A stretch of DNA of 53,206 nucleotides from JBFMDN01 sp040753915 (GTDB taxonomy: Bacteria; Desulfobacterota; Desulfomonilia; Desulfomonilales; Desulfomonilaceae), in NCBI GenBank assembly GCA_040753915.1, contig JBFMDN010000038.1:1-53206 (forward strand), in the 5' to 3' direction. The translations under genes and the position numbers were made by a program. Positions within the stretch are counted from its first letter, which is position 1; the number at the start of each line of letters is the position of its first letter. The notes under the pieces are model-generated. The model was not told the origin of the DNA. It saw only the letters and a program-made list of their open reading frames with translations, and ran no database searches. Shown here piece after piece: positions 33,702-42,940 of the stretch.

Positions 33702-36700
33702 ATGCTAAGCCTATTATTGCGAAGACAAGTGCTCAGCCAGCGATCTTTCATCCTGGAGCAGCTCGAGGAGCGTGTTGTTTTCGACGCGGCCGCCGCGGCC
33801 GCTACCCAGGACAATCCGGATAATCCCGAGAATCAGGATAGTACTCTCCAGACCTCCGAAGCGGGGATCCCTGCAGGCGATGATGCGACAGCGGAAGGAG
33901 AGTCTTCAGTAGCCGCAGCCGCGGATCCGCTCTCTCAGATTTATAGCCAGGACCCCAAAGAGGTCCTTATTTCCACCGATGCCGCTGTCGTCACCGGTGG
34001 CACTGAATCTGCTGACGCCACGGATGGCGACGTGCGGGTGTTACTCGTGTCGTCGAGCCTCGTAGGCGCGGATCAGTTGGCCGAAGCGGCCGCGCCTGGA
34101 GTCATCACCGTGGTGTACGACGGCTCCACCGACTCTCCGGCCGAGATTCTTTCCTTAATAGAGAGCGCGTTGGCAGGGCAAAAGGCCGACAGCATCGCAT
34201 TTGCGGCCCATGAGCTGGGTGACGGTCGCTTCTACCTGACCGGGGACTGTTCGGTCGACTCGGCCAGTCTCGCGACAGATGGGCAACTCCAGGCATTTTG
34301 GCAGGGCATTGGCAGTCTCCTCTCCGAGCACGGTAGGGTCGATCTCATGGTCTGTAATCTGGCCTCCACCGCTGCGGGCAACGGGCTGATTTCCCAGCTC
34401 GAAACCATTATTGGCCGCGACGTGGCCGCTTCGAGCGATCCTACCGGAAACGCTGATTCGGGCGGGGACTGGATCTTGGAAGACGGCAACGTGGATGTGG
34501 CTGCAGCGTATTTCGATTCCGCTGCCCTATCGCAATATCAGGGGATTCTGGCCGACTCCGCGCCGGTTCTCAGTCTCAACAGTGGTGCAGGGGCCCTGGA
34601 TCTCACATTCGCCGGTGACGGGTCCCTGCTCACGGATTTTGGCGTTAGCAGTGATTATGCGTACGCGGCAGCCATCCAATCCGACGGCAAGATCGTCGTT
34701 GCAGGCTATGCATGGAATGGCTCCAATTACGACATCGCGGTCGTACGCTACAACTCCGATGGGACCTTGGATACGACCTTCGGCACCGGCGGCAAGGTGA
34801 CCACCGGATGGGGTCACAACGAGTATGCGTACTCCGTGGCCATCCAGGCTGACGGAAAGATTGTGGTTGCCGGCACCAGAGTGACAGCGGGTGGGAGCTC
34901 CGATTTCGCCCTTGTGCGCTACAACAACGATGGGTCGCTGGATACCAGCTTCGATACCGACGGCATCCTGGTCACCGACATGGGCGGCAATGATGTAGCC
35001 CGTTCCGTGACCATCGATGCTGACGGAAAGATCGTCGTGGCAGGCTACAGGTATACCGGATCGCAGTACGATATCGCGGTCGCTCGATACAACAGCAATG
35101 GGACTCTTGATTCGAGCTTCGACGGTGACGGCAAGGTGACCACGAGTTGGGGCAACAACGAGTTTGCGTATTCCGTGGCGATCCAGGATGATGGAAAGAT
35201 CGTGGTTGCCGGCACTAGGGCGTATTATAGCGGCGGCACGAGTTACAATTTTGCGCTTGTGCGGTACAACAGCAATGGAAGCTTGGATACGAGCTTCGAT
35301 GGTGACGGCATCCTGGTCACGGACGTACTTCCGGGGGGTATCGATGTCGCGCGTTCCGTGGCCATTCAGGCTGACGGAAAGATCGTGGTCGCCGGCTACG
35401 CGGGCAATGATCTTGCCCTGGTGCGCTACAACACCAATGGGACCTTGGATACGAGCTTCAGCGGTGACGGCAAGCTCATTGCAGATATCAGTGGCGGTGA
35501 GGACAAAGCGTACTCCGTGGCCATTCAGTCGGACGGAAAGATCATGGTCGCCGGCTACGCAGGTGATGATCTTGCCCTGGCGCGCTACAACACTAATGGG
35601 AGCTTGGACACGACCTTCGATGGTGACGGAATCCTGGTGACTGATTTAGGCGGTACCGACGTTGCCAATTGCGTGGCCATCCAATCTGACGGAAGGATCG
35701 TGGTCGCTGGCACGGACTCGAACGACTTTGCGGTTGTGCGGTACGATGCATCGCGCCTGGCATATACCGAAGGTGACGGCGCACAGGTGATCGACAACGC
35801 CCTCACGGTGTCCGACGCAGATAGCGAGACCATGGCGTCTGCGACGATTAAGATCACCGGGAATTACCAGAGCGGCGAGGATATCCTCGGCATTGAAGAC
35901 GGCTATGTGCTGCCCGCGAGTGTTACAGCGGTCTGGGACGCCGCAACGGGTACGCTGACCCTCACCGGCTCGGCGAGCCTAGCGGAATACACGGCTATAC
36001 TTAAGCATGTGACGTATACCAACAGCAGCGATGACCCGAACACTGCCGTCCGAACGGTGACCTGGACGGTGAACGACGGCACCTCCAATTCCGTGACTAA
36101 GCGGAGCACGATCACGGTCGCCGCGGTCAAGGAGCCGGTCTTGTCCGATCTTGGCGGCACGATGGCCTATACGGAGAATGCCCCCCCGACAGTGATCGAC
36201 AGCTCGGTCACTATCACCGATCCGGACAACGCGAACATGTCATCCGCAAGAATCCAGATCACCGGCAACTACCAACGTGGCGCTGACGTGCTCAGCATGG
36301 ACGCCGGATATACGTTCCCTGCGAGCGTCACCGCGGCGTGGGATGAGACCACGGGCACGCTAACGATTTCCGGCCTTGCCACCATCGCCGAGTACGAAGC
36401 CATGCTCGAGCACGTGACGTATGTAAACACAAGCGATGCGCCGAGCACTGCTGACCGCACAGTGACCTGGATCGTAAACGATGGGACAGTCGATTCTCAC
36501 CCACGAACAAGCGTGATTACCGTGACAGCGGTAAATGATGCGCCCACGGACATTACCCTGAGCAACTACACCATAGCAGAGAACGCGGGCCCCAATGCCG
36601 TCGTGGGGGCCCTGGGAGCCATAGATCCCGACAGTCCTGACTCTCACAGCTTCACTCTGCCCGCAGGCGTTGCGGACAACGACCTGTTCGATATTGTCGA

Positions 36701-39700
36701 CGGGAACCTCGTGGCTAAAGACAGCTTCGACTATGAGGCGGGCGCCACGTACACGGTGCACATTATAGTCACTGACTCAGGCGGCCTTACCATCGAGAAG
36801 GACTTCACCATAAGCGTGACCAACGTCAATGAACCGCCTACGGACATGTCGCTGAGCAACAGCACTATCGCCGAAAACGCCGGAGCGAATGCCGTCGTGG
36901 GCGTCTTCAGCGCGACGGACCCTGATTCCGGCGAGACCTTTACCTACACGTTGGTAAGTGGAGAAGGGGATAGTGGAAACAGCCTCTTTAACATCGCGGG
37001 CAACACGCTGAGGGCCAATAGCAGCTTTGATTATGAGACCGGGCCCACTACGTACAGTATTCGAGTGAAGGTGACCGATAGTGGCGGGCTGAGTCATGAG
37101 GAGCAGTTCACGATCAACGTGACCGATGCCAACGAAGCGCCGACTCTGACATTGAGCAATGGCGCAGGCGCCCTTGACCCGACCTTCAGCGGTGACGGAA
37201 TCGTGACCACCGATCTTGGGGGAACCGATGACCAGGCGCATTCCGTTGCCATTCAGTCCGACGGAAAGATCGTGGTGGCAGGGTACACATACAATGGATC
37301 GAATTACGACTTCGTCGTAGTGCGTTACAACGCGGATGGCACCCTGGACACGAGCTTTGGCAGTGACGGAATCGTGACCACCGATCTTGGGGGAACTAAT
37401 GATCAGGCGTATTCGGTTGCTATTCAGTCGGACGGCAAGATCGTCGTGACAGGATGCACCTACAATGGCTCGAATCACGACTTCGTCGTGGTGCGTTACA
37501 ACACGGATGGAAGCTTGGACACGAGTTTTAGCGACGACGGCTGGGTGACATCCGATTTTTCCGGTAGTGATGACCAGGGGTATTCTGTCGCCGTCCAGTC
37601 CAACGGCAAGATTGTGGTTGCCGGGTACAGATACGATGGCTTGGTTTATGACATAGCGCTCGCTCGCTACAACAGCGATGGGACACTGGATAACAGCTTC
37701 GACGGCGACGGCAAAGTAATTACCAGTTGGAACAATAACGAATTTGCTTATTCCGTGGCCATTCAAGCCGACGGAAAAATCGTGGTTGCCGGGACCAGAT
37801 CGTTCTATGACGGGAGCGGCAGTAACGATTTTGCACTTGTGAGATACAACAGCGATGGCTCGCTGGACACGAGCTTCGATGGTGACGGAATCCTCGTCAC
37901 AAACATGGGCGGTGAGGACGTGGCACGTTCGCTGGCAATCCAGTCCGATGGCAAGATCGTGGTTGCCGGGTACAGATATGATGGCTTGGTTTATGACATA
38001 GCGCTCGCTCGCTACAACAGCGATGGGACACTGGATAACAGCTTCGACGGCGACGGCAAAGTAATTACCAGTTGGAACAATAACGAATTTGCTTATTCCG
38101 TGGCCATTCAAGCCGACGGAAAGATCGTGGTTGCCGGGACCAGATCGTTCTATGACGGGAGCGGCAGTAACGATTTTGCCCTTGTGAGATACAACAGCGA
38201 TGGCTCACTGGACACGAGCTTCGATCATGACGGAATCCTCGTTACCAATCTAGGTGGTTCCGACGTCGGGTATTCCGTGGCTATCCAGTCTGACGGAAAG
38301 ATTGTGGTTGCGGGGACCGATTCTCACGACTTCGGCATAGTGCGCTACGACGCATCGCACCTGGCGTACACTGAGAATGACGGGCCGCGGGTGATCGACG
38401 GCACCATCACAGTAACCGACGTCGATAGCGCGAACATGGAATCCGCGACGATCCAGATCACCGGCAACTATCGAAACGGGGAGGACGTGCTCGGCATTGA
38501 GGCCGGCTATGTGCTCCCCGCAAGCGTCACGGTAACCTGGAATGCTGCTACCGGGACGTTAACTCTGTCCGGCCCCGCATCCAAAACCGATTACGAGGCC
38601 ATGCTCGAGCACGTGACGTACACCAACAATAGTGACGACCCGTACACTGGAACCCGAACCGTGACGTGGACGGTGAATGACGGCACGTCCGACTCGGCGG
38701 CCCAGGCGAGCACGATTACGGTAACACCAATAAACGACGCGCCGGTTTTGTCCGGGCTCGGCGGTACCTTGGCCTATACCGAAAATGACGGGCCGCGGGT
38801 GATCGACGGCACCATCACAGTAACCGACGTCGATAGCGCGAACATGGAATCCGCGACGATCCAGATCACCGGCAACTATCACAGCAACGAGGATAGGCTC
38901 AGCATAGACGCAAGTGATTTGGCCGCGGGCGTGACAGCGACCTGGGATGCCAAGACCGGCACACTGACTTTGAAGGGATTGGCGAGCACAGCGGAGTACG
39001 AGGCAATGCTGGAGCACGTGCGGTACACCAACAATAGCGATGCCCCGAACGCCGGTGACCGAACCATTACCTGGACTGTGAACGACGGCTCGGCCGATTC
39101 CCCGGCACAGGCAAGCACCATTGCGGTCACAGCGGTAAACGATGCGCCGGAGTTGACCGTTCCCGGAGCGCAAGACACGGACAAAGGCAGCACTCTGATC
39201 ATATCAGGCATTTCCGTAAGCGACCCGGACGTGAAGTCGGGGACCGGCATATTGGAAGTCACGTTGGATGTCGAAAATGGAACCATCATGTTGTCCAGTC
39301 TCGCAGGCATCACCTTTGCCTCGGGTGATGCAAACGGCACGGGTCATATGACCTTTACTGGGACCCTGGCGAACATCAACGCTGCTTTGAATAACCTGCA
39401 GTTCACCCCTTTCTCGGGCTTCAGCGGAAACACGGTCTTGACGATTAACGTCAACGATCAAGGGAACTTCGGCGCGGGCGGGATACAGGCTTGTCTCCCC
39501 GGAGCCATCGACATTACTGTCACGGATATCACCGAGGACGACGGTGGTGGAAAGCCGGCCCTTTACGATCCTCTCGGCAGTCCGGGCATTTCGGAAGGGA
39601 CAGACGGGGGACTGTTGGCCTCATCGTCCGACCTCGTAAATACTATCTTGAGTTACATGACCAGTGAAGAACAGCCGCACGGACACCAGTGGCAGGAGTG

Positions 39701-40283
39701 GAGCTCCCAGATGATGCAGGAAGGTCAGTGGGATGCATTCCGAGAACATCTGGCGGCTGCGCTTTCAGCCGACGATCAGGAGAGTCGAGACCGAGCATGG
39801 GCGGCTTTGTTTGCATTCATTCAACAAATCGGACACAGGGACACCGCGATCCCTTTGGGACTGGAAGACTTCCTTGCCAAGCTTTGGGCCCAGCAGATCG
39901 GGATGAGCGAGAAGTTTGCCTTGGTTTTCAACTGTCCGATTATCGAGGTCTGGGATTGGTTGCATTCGCTGAGCTCTTCTCGTGATGCCTCGGGCGCTAA
40001 TGCTGCGGATGTTCACGAACTGGCCTGCGACACCTGGTTCGATCCGGTTGATGGGACTACCGTGACCTTCGACATAAATGAGCTTCGGTGCTTGGACCTC
40101 TTTTCAGAGGGAGGCTCTCTCCATGATTTGGGGGCTGCCCGAGCTGTCGATCCGGACAGCGCGGCGGCGCGGTTGGAGGATTCGGATGCAATGGTTTTCG
40201 ACCTCCAAAAAGTAAGCTTCCTTACATTATCGAGTGACAATGTCCAGGCCCAGCTTGACATTTCACAAGGGGTACGCTTTTAG
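33702..40283 (+). CDS. Giant surface protein: LEPR-XLL-like, DUF4347, delta-60 and cadherin-like repeats
   Basis: A 2193-residue, acidic, low-cysteine protein. Residues 16-30 (FILEQLEERVVFDAA) resemble the LEPR-XLL export-associated motif. DUF4347 covers about 95-280 (VRVLLVSSSL, DSIAFAAHELGDGRFYL, VDLMVCNLASTAAG). Two blocks of delta-60/beta-propeller repeats (SVAIQSDGKIVVAGY, DLALVRYN-DGTLDTSF-GDG) lie at about 290-680 and 1150-1550, separated and followed by cadherin-like and adhesin-type repeats (TENDGPRVIDGTITVTD, NDAPTDITLSN). The last about 240 residues are non-repetitive and helical. No RTX nonapeptides. The start at 33702 has GGGAGAG about 9 bases upstream. It heads an operon of adaptor, TolC-like and M50 genes that probably export it. 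Confidence 0.9.
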   Translation: MLSLLLRRQVLSQRSFILEQLEERVVFDAAAAAATQDNPDNPENQDSTLQTSEAGIPAGDDATAEGESSVAAAADPLSQIYSQDPKEVLISTDAAVVTGGTESADATDGDVRVLLVSSSLVGADQLAEAAAPGVITVVYDGSTDSPAEILSLIESALAGQKADSIAFAAHELGDGRFYLTGDCSVDSASLATDGQLQAFWQGIGSLLSEHGRVDLMVCNLASTAAGNGLISQLETIIGRDVAASSDPTGNADSGGDWILEDGNVDVAAAYFDSAALSQYQGILADSAPVLSLNSGAGALDLTFAGDGSLLTDFGVSSDYAYAAAIQSDGKIVVAGYAWNGSNYDIAVVRYNSDGTLDTTFGTGGKVTTGWGHNEYAYSVAIQADGKIVVAGTRVTAGGSSDFALVRYNNDGSLDTSFDTDGILVTDMGGNDVARSVTIDADGKIVVAGYRYTGSQYDIAVARYNSNGTLDSSFDGDGKVTTSWGNNEFAYSVAIQDDGKIVVAGTRAYYSGGTSYNFALVRYNSNGSLDTSFDGDGILVTDVLPGGIDVARSVAIQADGKIVVAGYAGNDLALVRYNTNGTLDTSFSGDGKLIADISGGEDKAYSVAIQSDGKIMVAGYAGDDLALARYNTNGSLDTTFDGDGILVTDLGGTDVANCVAIQSDGRIVVAGTDSNDFAVVRYDASRLAYTEGDGAQVIDNALTVSDADSETMASATIKITGNYQSGEDILGIEDGYVLPASVTAVWDAATGTLTLTGSASLAEYTAILKHVTYTNSSDDPNTAVRTVTWTVNDGTSNSVTKRSTITVAAVKEPVLSDLGGTMAYTENAPPTVIDSSVTITDPDNANMSSARIQITGNYQRGADVLSMDAGYTFPASVTAAWDETTGTLTISGLATIAEYEAMLEHVTYVNTSDAPSTADRTVTWIVNDGTVDSHPRTSVITVTAVNDAPTDITLSNYTIAENAGPNAVVGALGAIDPDSPDSHSFTLPAGVADNDLFDIVDGNLVAKDSFDYEAGATYTVHIIVTDSGGLTIEKDFTISVTNVNEPPTDMSLSNSTIAENAGANAVVGVFSATDPDSGETFTYTLVSGEGDSGNSLFNIAGNTLRANSSFDYETGPTTYSIRVKVTDSGGLSHEEQFTINVTDANEAPTLTLSNGAGALDPTFSGDGIVTTDLGGTDDQAHSVAIQSDGKIVVAGYTYNGSNYDFVVVRYNADGTLDTSFGSDGIVTTDLGGTNDQAYSVAIQSDGKIVVTGCTYNGSNHDFVVVRYNTDGSLDTSFSDDGWVTSDFSGSDDQGYSVAVQSNGKIVVAGYRYDGLVYDIALARYNSDGTLDNSFDGDGKVITSWNNNEFAYSVAIQADGKIVVAGTRSFYDGSGSNDFALVRYNSDGSLDTSFDGDGILVTNMGGEDVARSLAIQSDGKIVVAGYRYDGLVYDIALARYNSDGTLDNSFDGDGKVITSWNNNEFAYSVAIQADGKIVVAGTRSFYDGSGSNDFALVRYNSDGSLDTSFDHDGILVTNLGGSDVGYSVAIQSDGKIVVAGTDSHDFGIVRYDASHLAYTENDGPRVIDGTITVTDVDSANMESATIQITGNYRNGEDVLGIEAGYVLPASVTVTWNAATGTLTLSGPASKTDYEAMLEHVTYTNNSDDPYTGTRTVTWTVNDGTSDSAAQASTITVTPINDAPVLSGLGGTLAYTENDGPRVIDGTITVTDVDSANMESATIQITGNYHSNEDRLSIDASDLAAGVTATWDAKTGTLTLKGLASTAEYEAMLEHVRYTNNSDAPNAGDRTITWTVNDGSADSPAQASTIAVTAVNDAPELTVPGAQDTDKGSTLIISGISVSDPDVKSGTGILEVTLDVENGTIMLSSLAGITFASGDANGTGHMTFTGTLANINAALNNLQFTPFSGFSGNTVLTINVNDQGNFGAGGIQACLPGAIDITVTDITEDDGGGKPALYDPLGSPGISEGTDGGLLASSSDLVNTILSYMTSEEQPHGHQWQEWSSQMMQEGQWDAFREHLAAALSADDQESRDRAWAALFAFIQQIGHRDTAIPLGLEDFLAKLWAQQIGMSEKFALVFNCPIIEVWDWLHSLSSSRDASGANAADVHELACDTWFDPVDGTTVTFDINELRCLDLFSEGGSLHDLGAARAVDPDSAAARLEDSDAMVFDLQKVSFLTLSSDNVQAQLDISQGVRF
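37606..38230 (+). repeat. 345-bp tandem duplication within the giant gene
   Basis: From the GATGGCTTGG at 37635 and again at 37980, about 250 bases are almost identical (only a few third-position differences), with a period of 345 bases or 115 codons. It shows a recent in-frame gain of one pair of delta-60 repeats. Confidence 0.75.
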
Positions 40284-40343
40284 GTTAAGATGTAATATTT
40301 GTGTGTGAGACTGCTTTTCTTCTTGTTATGGGGGTATGGCGAA

Positions 40344-41213
40344 ATGCGTGTCGGACGTCTGTGGACACTTGTCCTCGGCGGCGTTGTGGTCGCTTTTGTG
40401 CTCGGTCATCCACTATGGGCGAAGGAGGAGAAGACCTACGCCCCTTCTCCCGGTCCTCCGACTCCAGAAGAATCGGTCAGCATTCCTGAAAGCTCTCCCG
40501 GGCATCGAAGCATCCACGGCAGCATAGAAGCTGTTGTGGTGAACCCCTACCGGTCCGCGAATGTCGGGACCCAGGTCGGGGGTGTCGTCGAGCGCTTCCA
40601 TTTCGAAGAAGGGGATTTCGTTCCAGAAGGACAAATCGTCGCGGAAATAGGACCGAAACGTTTCCTCCTCTCTGTGGCGCGAGCTGAGGAGCGCCTGAAG
40701 TCTCTGCAAATTGCGCTGCGTCTTGCAGAAGAGGAGTCCAAGTTACGGGAAGAATTATTCGAGCTCGACGCCAGCACCAAGCAACACGTGCTGAAAGCAA
40801 GGGCTGAGGCTGAGATTGCGTCCTGTCGGGTTGCCGAGGCGCAAAGAGAGCTCGAGCTGGCGCGAGAAGATCTGGATTCGTGCAAGATCAGAGCCCCCTT
40901 CAGCGGCCATCTGGCTGTCAAGTACAAACAAGCTGATGAGACGGTTGAACGCCTGGAAAGAGTGTTCACCATAGTTGACAGCTCGCAAGTGCACGCTGTT
41001 GCCAATGTGCCGGAGAACCTGCTCTCGGAGCTCAAGAAAGGCTCAGAGGCGGTGTTCATTTATGGCGCGAACAAGAGATATAGCGGCATTGTGGACAGGA
41101 TCGGCAAGCTAATTGACCCGAAATCCAGGACGAAGAGAGCATACCTCTTGATCGACAACTCCAGGGGCGAGCTTGAAGTCGGCATGACCGGCTCGTTACA
41201 GCTCGCGAAGTGA
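40344..41213 (+). CDS. HlyD/RND-type periplasmic adaptor protein
   Basis: A 289-residue membrane-fusion protein with an N-terminal hydrophobic signal (LWTLVLGGVVVAFVLG), then a biotinyl-lipoyl half-motif (VGTQVGGVVERFHFEEGDFV, PEGQIVAEI), a long coiled-coil hairpin (about 110-190), the second lipoyl half (LDSCKIRAPFSGHLAVKY) and a beta-barrel (HAVANVPENLLSELKKG). Such adaptors bridge an inner-membrane pump and a TolC channel. The ATG at 40344 puts the signal at the N terminus; a GTG at 40299 is possible. It starts 60 bases after the giant gene and overlaps the TolC-like gene by 4 bases. Confidence 0.88.
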   Translation: MRVGRLWTLVLGGVVVAFVLGHPLWAKEEKTYAPSPGPPTPEESVSIPESSPGHRSIHGSIEAVVVNPYRSANVGTQVGGVVERFHFEEGDFVPEGQIVAEIGPKRFLLSVARAEERLKSLQIALRLAEEESKLREELFELDASTKQHVLKARAEAEIASCRVAEAQRELELAREDLDSCKIRAPFSGHLAVKYKQADETVERLERVFTIVDSSQVHAVANVPENLLSELKKGSEAVFIYGANKRYSGIVDRIGKLIDPKSRTKRAYLLIDNSRGELEVGMTGSLQLAK

Positions 41214-42784
41214 GGTGCCTGTTGAGATCGATTTGGGACAAATTGGGACTCTACCCCATCCTGGTACTTTCTTGCGCACTTCTCACCCTGGGTTCATGTC
41301 GCTCGACACTTCTGACACGGGCACCGTCGCCGGGCGATATGGCGGTGGCCATAAAGTCCGCGATGATCGACCCTTTCAAAGGGGTTGATCATGATCGGTT
41401 TACCCGCTACAGCGCAGCGATGACAGTGGTCAACCACCGCGTCAAACCAGCGACCGCGGCCGCGGGAAAAAGGTCGCTAACTCTGGAAGACTGCAGAAGC
41501 ACCGCGCTCGCAAACAACCTTGAGCTCCAAGTGGCTCGTGTAGACGAATTGACTAAGGCGGCGATCGAATACAGCAACAAAACGCGAATGCTGCCGCATT
41601 TCCTCTTTTCGGGTGATCTGAGCCAGCGAGATAATCCTCCATACTCTTTCAGCGATGTGCTCGGACGAGAGGGCATGACCCCAGAGCCTGCTAGTGGGGG
41701 AACAGGCGTGACCAACTACTCCGTTAGCCACGAACGGAGCACCTGGCGTTACGTTCTGGAAACCAGGTGGAGCCCTACGGACGCTGCCCTGGCGTATTAC
41801 GTCAGCAAGAGTAGCATAAACGACAGGCTGAAGGCCCATTATCATAAGGTGCGCGTTGCGCAGAAGCTGGTAGCAGTTGTGGATTCCTCCTTCATGCGGC
41901 TCCTAAGCATACAACATGCGCTGGCCCTTGCAGAAGCATTAGTTGCTTCAAGAGCTTCTGTAGCTGACAAGATGAAGAGGGCTTATGAGAGGAACTTGGT
42001 CGGTATGTCCGAATTCAACAGGGCCAGGCAGGATGAAATTAGAGCACGCAGGCTGCTTGGCAGAGCACGAACCGAACATGAGAAGCAGAGAAACATTCTC
42101 GCCTCTGCCATGGGATTGTCCCCCGAGTATTGCGTTGACGGAGGGTTCCTGGTGGTGGGGGAGCTTTCGGCACCCCGTTTCGACGCACCGTTATGCGACA
42201 TTGAGATGCGCGCGGTTCAGAACAGGCCTGAGGCGTTTGAGGCCGGCCTGAATCACCTAACCTCGCTCAATGACCTCAAGAGGACCATGGTCAAATACCT
42301 TCCGAAAGTGTCAGGATTTTGGCGCTATACCAGGGACAAGGACAGATTCCTCTACAACAAGGATTGGAAAGAAGTGGGCTGCGCCATTTATTTCGACCTT
42401 GTGGATTGGCTCGCAAATGTGAAGGAGTCTCAGGCTGCTCGGTCCAATGCCGTGAAAACGGAGCGCGAAATTGGCACTGTTGCTCTGGGAATTACTTCGC
42501 AAGCTCGGCTGGCGGCGCTCCAATACTTTGACGCACTGGATGAATTCAAGAGCACAGAAGAAGCTCTCGCAAGCACGAGGGAAGTGGTCCGGGTTGCCAC
42601 ACATCGCGCGGCCAAAGATGATCTGGAAAGACTAGCCCTGGAGGAAAGTAAGGCTGACTTGTATCAGGATCAAATTGCACGTGTCCGGGCTCTTGGTGAG
42701 GTAAATGCCCTGCTCGCGGAGCTCCACGGTGCTATGGGGACCAATTACAGCGAACCCCCGCCTCGCTATGCTGCGACGCATTGA
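41210..42784 (+). CDS. TolC-family outer membrane efflux lipoprotein
   Basis: A 524-residue outer-membrane channel protein. A signal peptide with lipobox LGSC (after LVLSCALLT) indicates a lipoprotein. Two long helical repeats characteristic of OEP/TolC follow, the first starting SLTLEDCRSTALANNLELQV, and a helical pair near 250-300 and 410-500. The GTG start overlaps the TGA of the adaptor gene (GTGA). The final codons lie within dispersed repeat G. It likely forms the outer-membrane exit for the giant protein. Confidence 0.88.
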   Translation: MRCLLRSIWDKLGLYPILVLSCALLTLGSCRSTLLTRAPSPGDMAVAIKSAMIDPFKGVDHDRFTRYSAAMTVVNHRVKPATAAAGKRSLTLEDCRSTALANNLELQVARVDELTKAAIEYSNKTRMLPHFLFSGDLSQRDNPPYSFSDVLGREGMTPEPASGGTGVTNYSVSHERSTWRYVLETRWSPTDAALAYYVSKSSINDRLKAHYHKVRVAQKLVAVVDSSFMRLLSIQHALALAEALVASRASVADKMKRAYERNLVGMSEFNRARQDEIRARRLLGRARTEHEKQRNILASAMGLSPEYCVDGGFLVVGELSAPRFDAPLCDIEMRAVQNRPEAFEAGLNHLTSLNDLKRTMVKYLPKVSGFWRYTRDKDRFLYNKDWKEVGCAIYFDLVDWLANVKESQAARSNAVKTEREIGTVALGITSQARLAALQYFDALDEFKSTEEALASTREVVRVATHRAAKDDLERLALEESKADLYQDQIARVRALGEVNALLAELHGAMGTNYSEPPPRYAATH

Positions 42785-42890
42785 ATATGCGTGGCATTCA
42801 CGCCGTTGAAGGTAAATGAGCGCTCGATCGACATGTGGTCGTAGCAGAGGTGGAGATATCCCAACCGTACCTGTGGATCTTCCGACTCAT
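42771..42890 (+). repeat. Dispersed repeat G, copy 2
   Basis: It matches 9340-9460 in opposite orientation, including GCATTGAATATGCGTGGCAT (the identical stretch is about 25 bases). It overlaps the last codons and the stop of the TolC-like gene and precedes the promoter of the next gene. Confidence 0.6.
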
Positions 42891-42913
42891 TTCACGATCC
42901 TTGATCGTATCCA

Positions 42914-42922
42914 TGGTATAAT
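42914..42922 (+). promoter_or_regulatory. Extended -10 promoter
   Basis: TGGTATAAT (TGn plus consensus TATAAT) lies 19 bases before the ATG of the M50-HlyD gene, giving a very short leader. No good -35 is seen, as usual for extended -10 promoters. It would let the second half of the secretion locus be expressed separately. Confidence 0.5.
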
Positions 42923-42940
42923 ACTATTGATGATAAGGCT

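Noticed and set aside
36777..38111. A 444-codon minus-strand open frame inside the giant gene
   Set aside because: It is the antisense shadow of the repeated GC-biased delta-60 units; the plus strand has clear domains.
33702..40283. RTX-type calcium-binding adhesin
   Set aside because: The repeats are delta-60 (S-x-x-x-DGKIVVAGY) and cadherin-like; glycine-aspartate nonapeptides of RTX proteins are absent.
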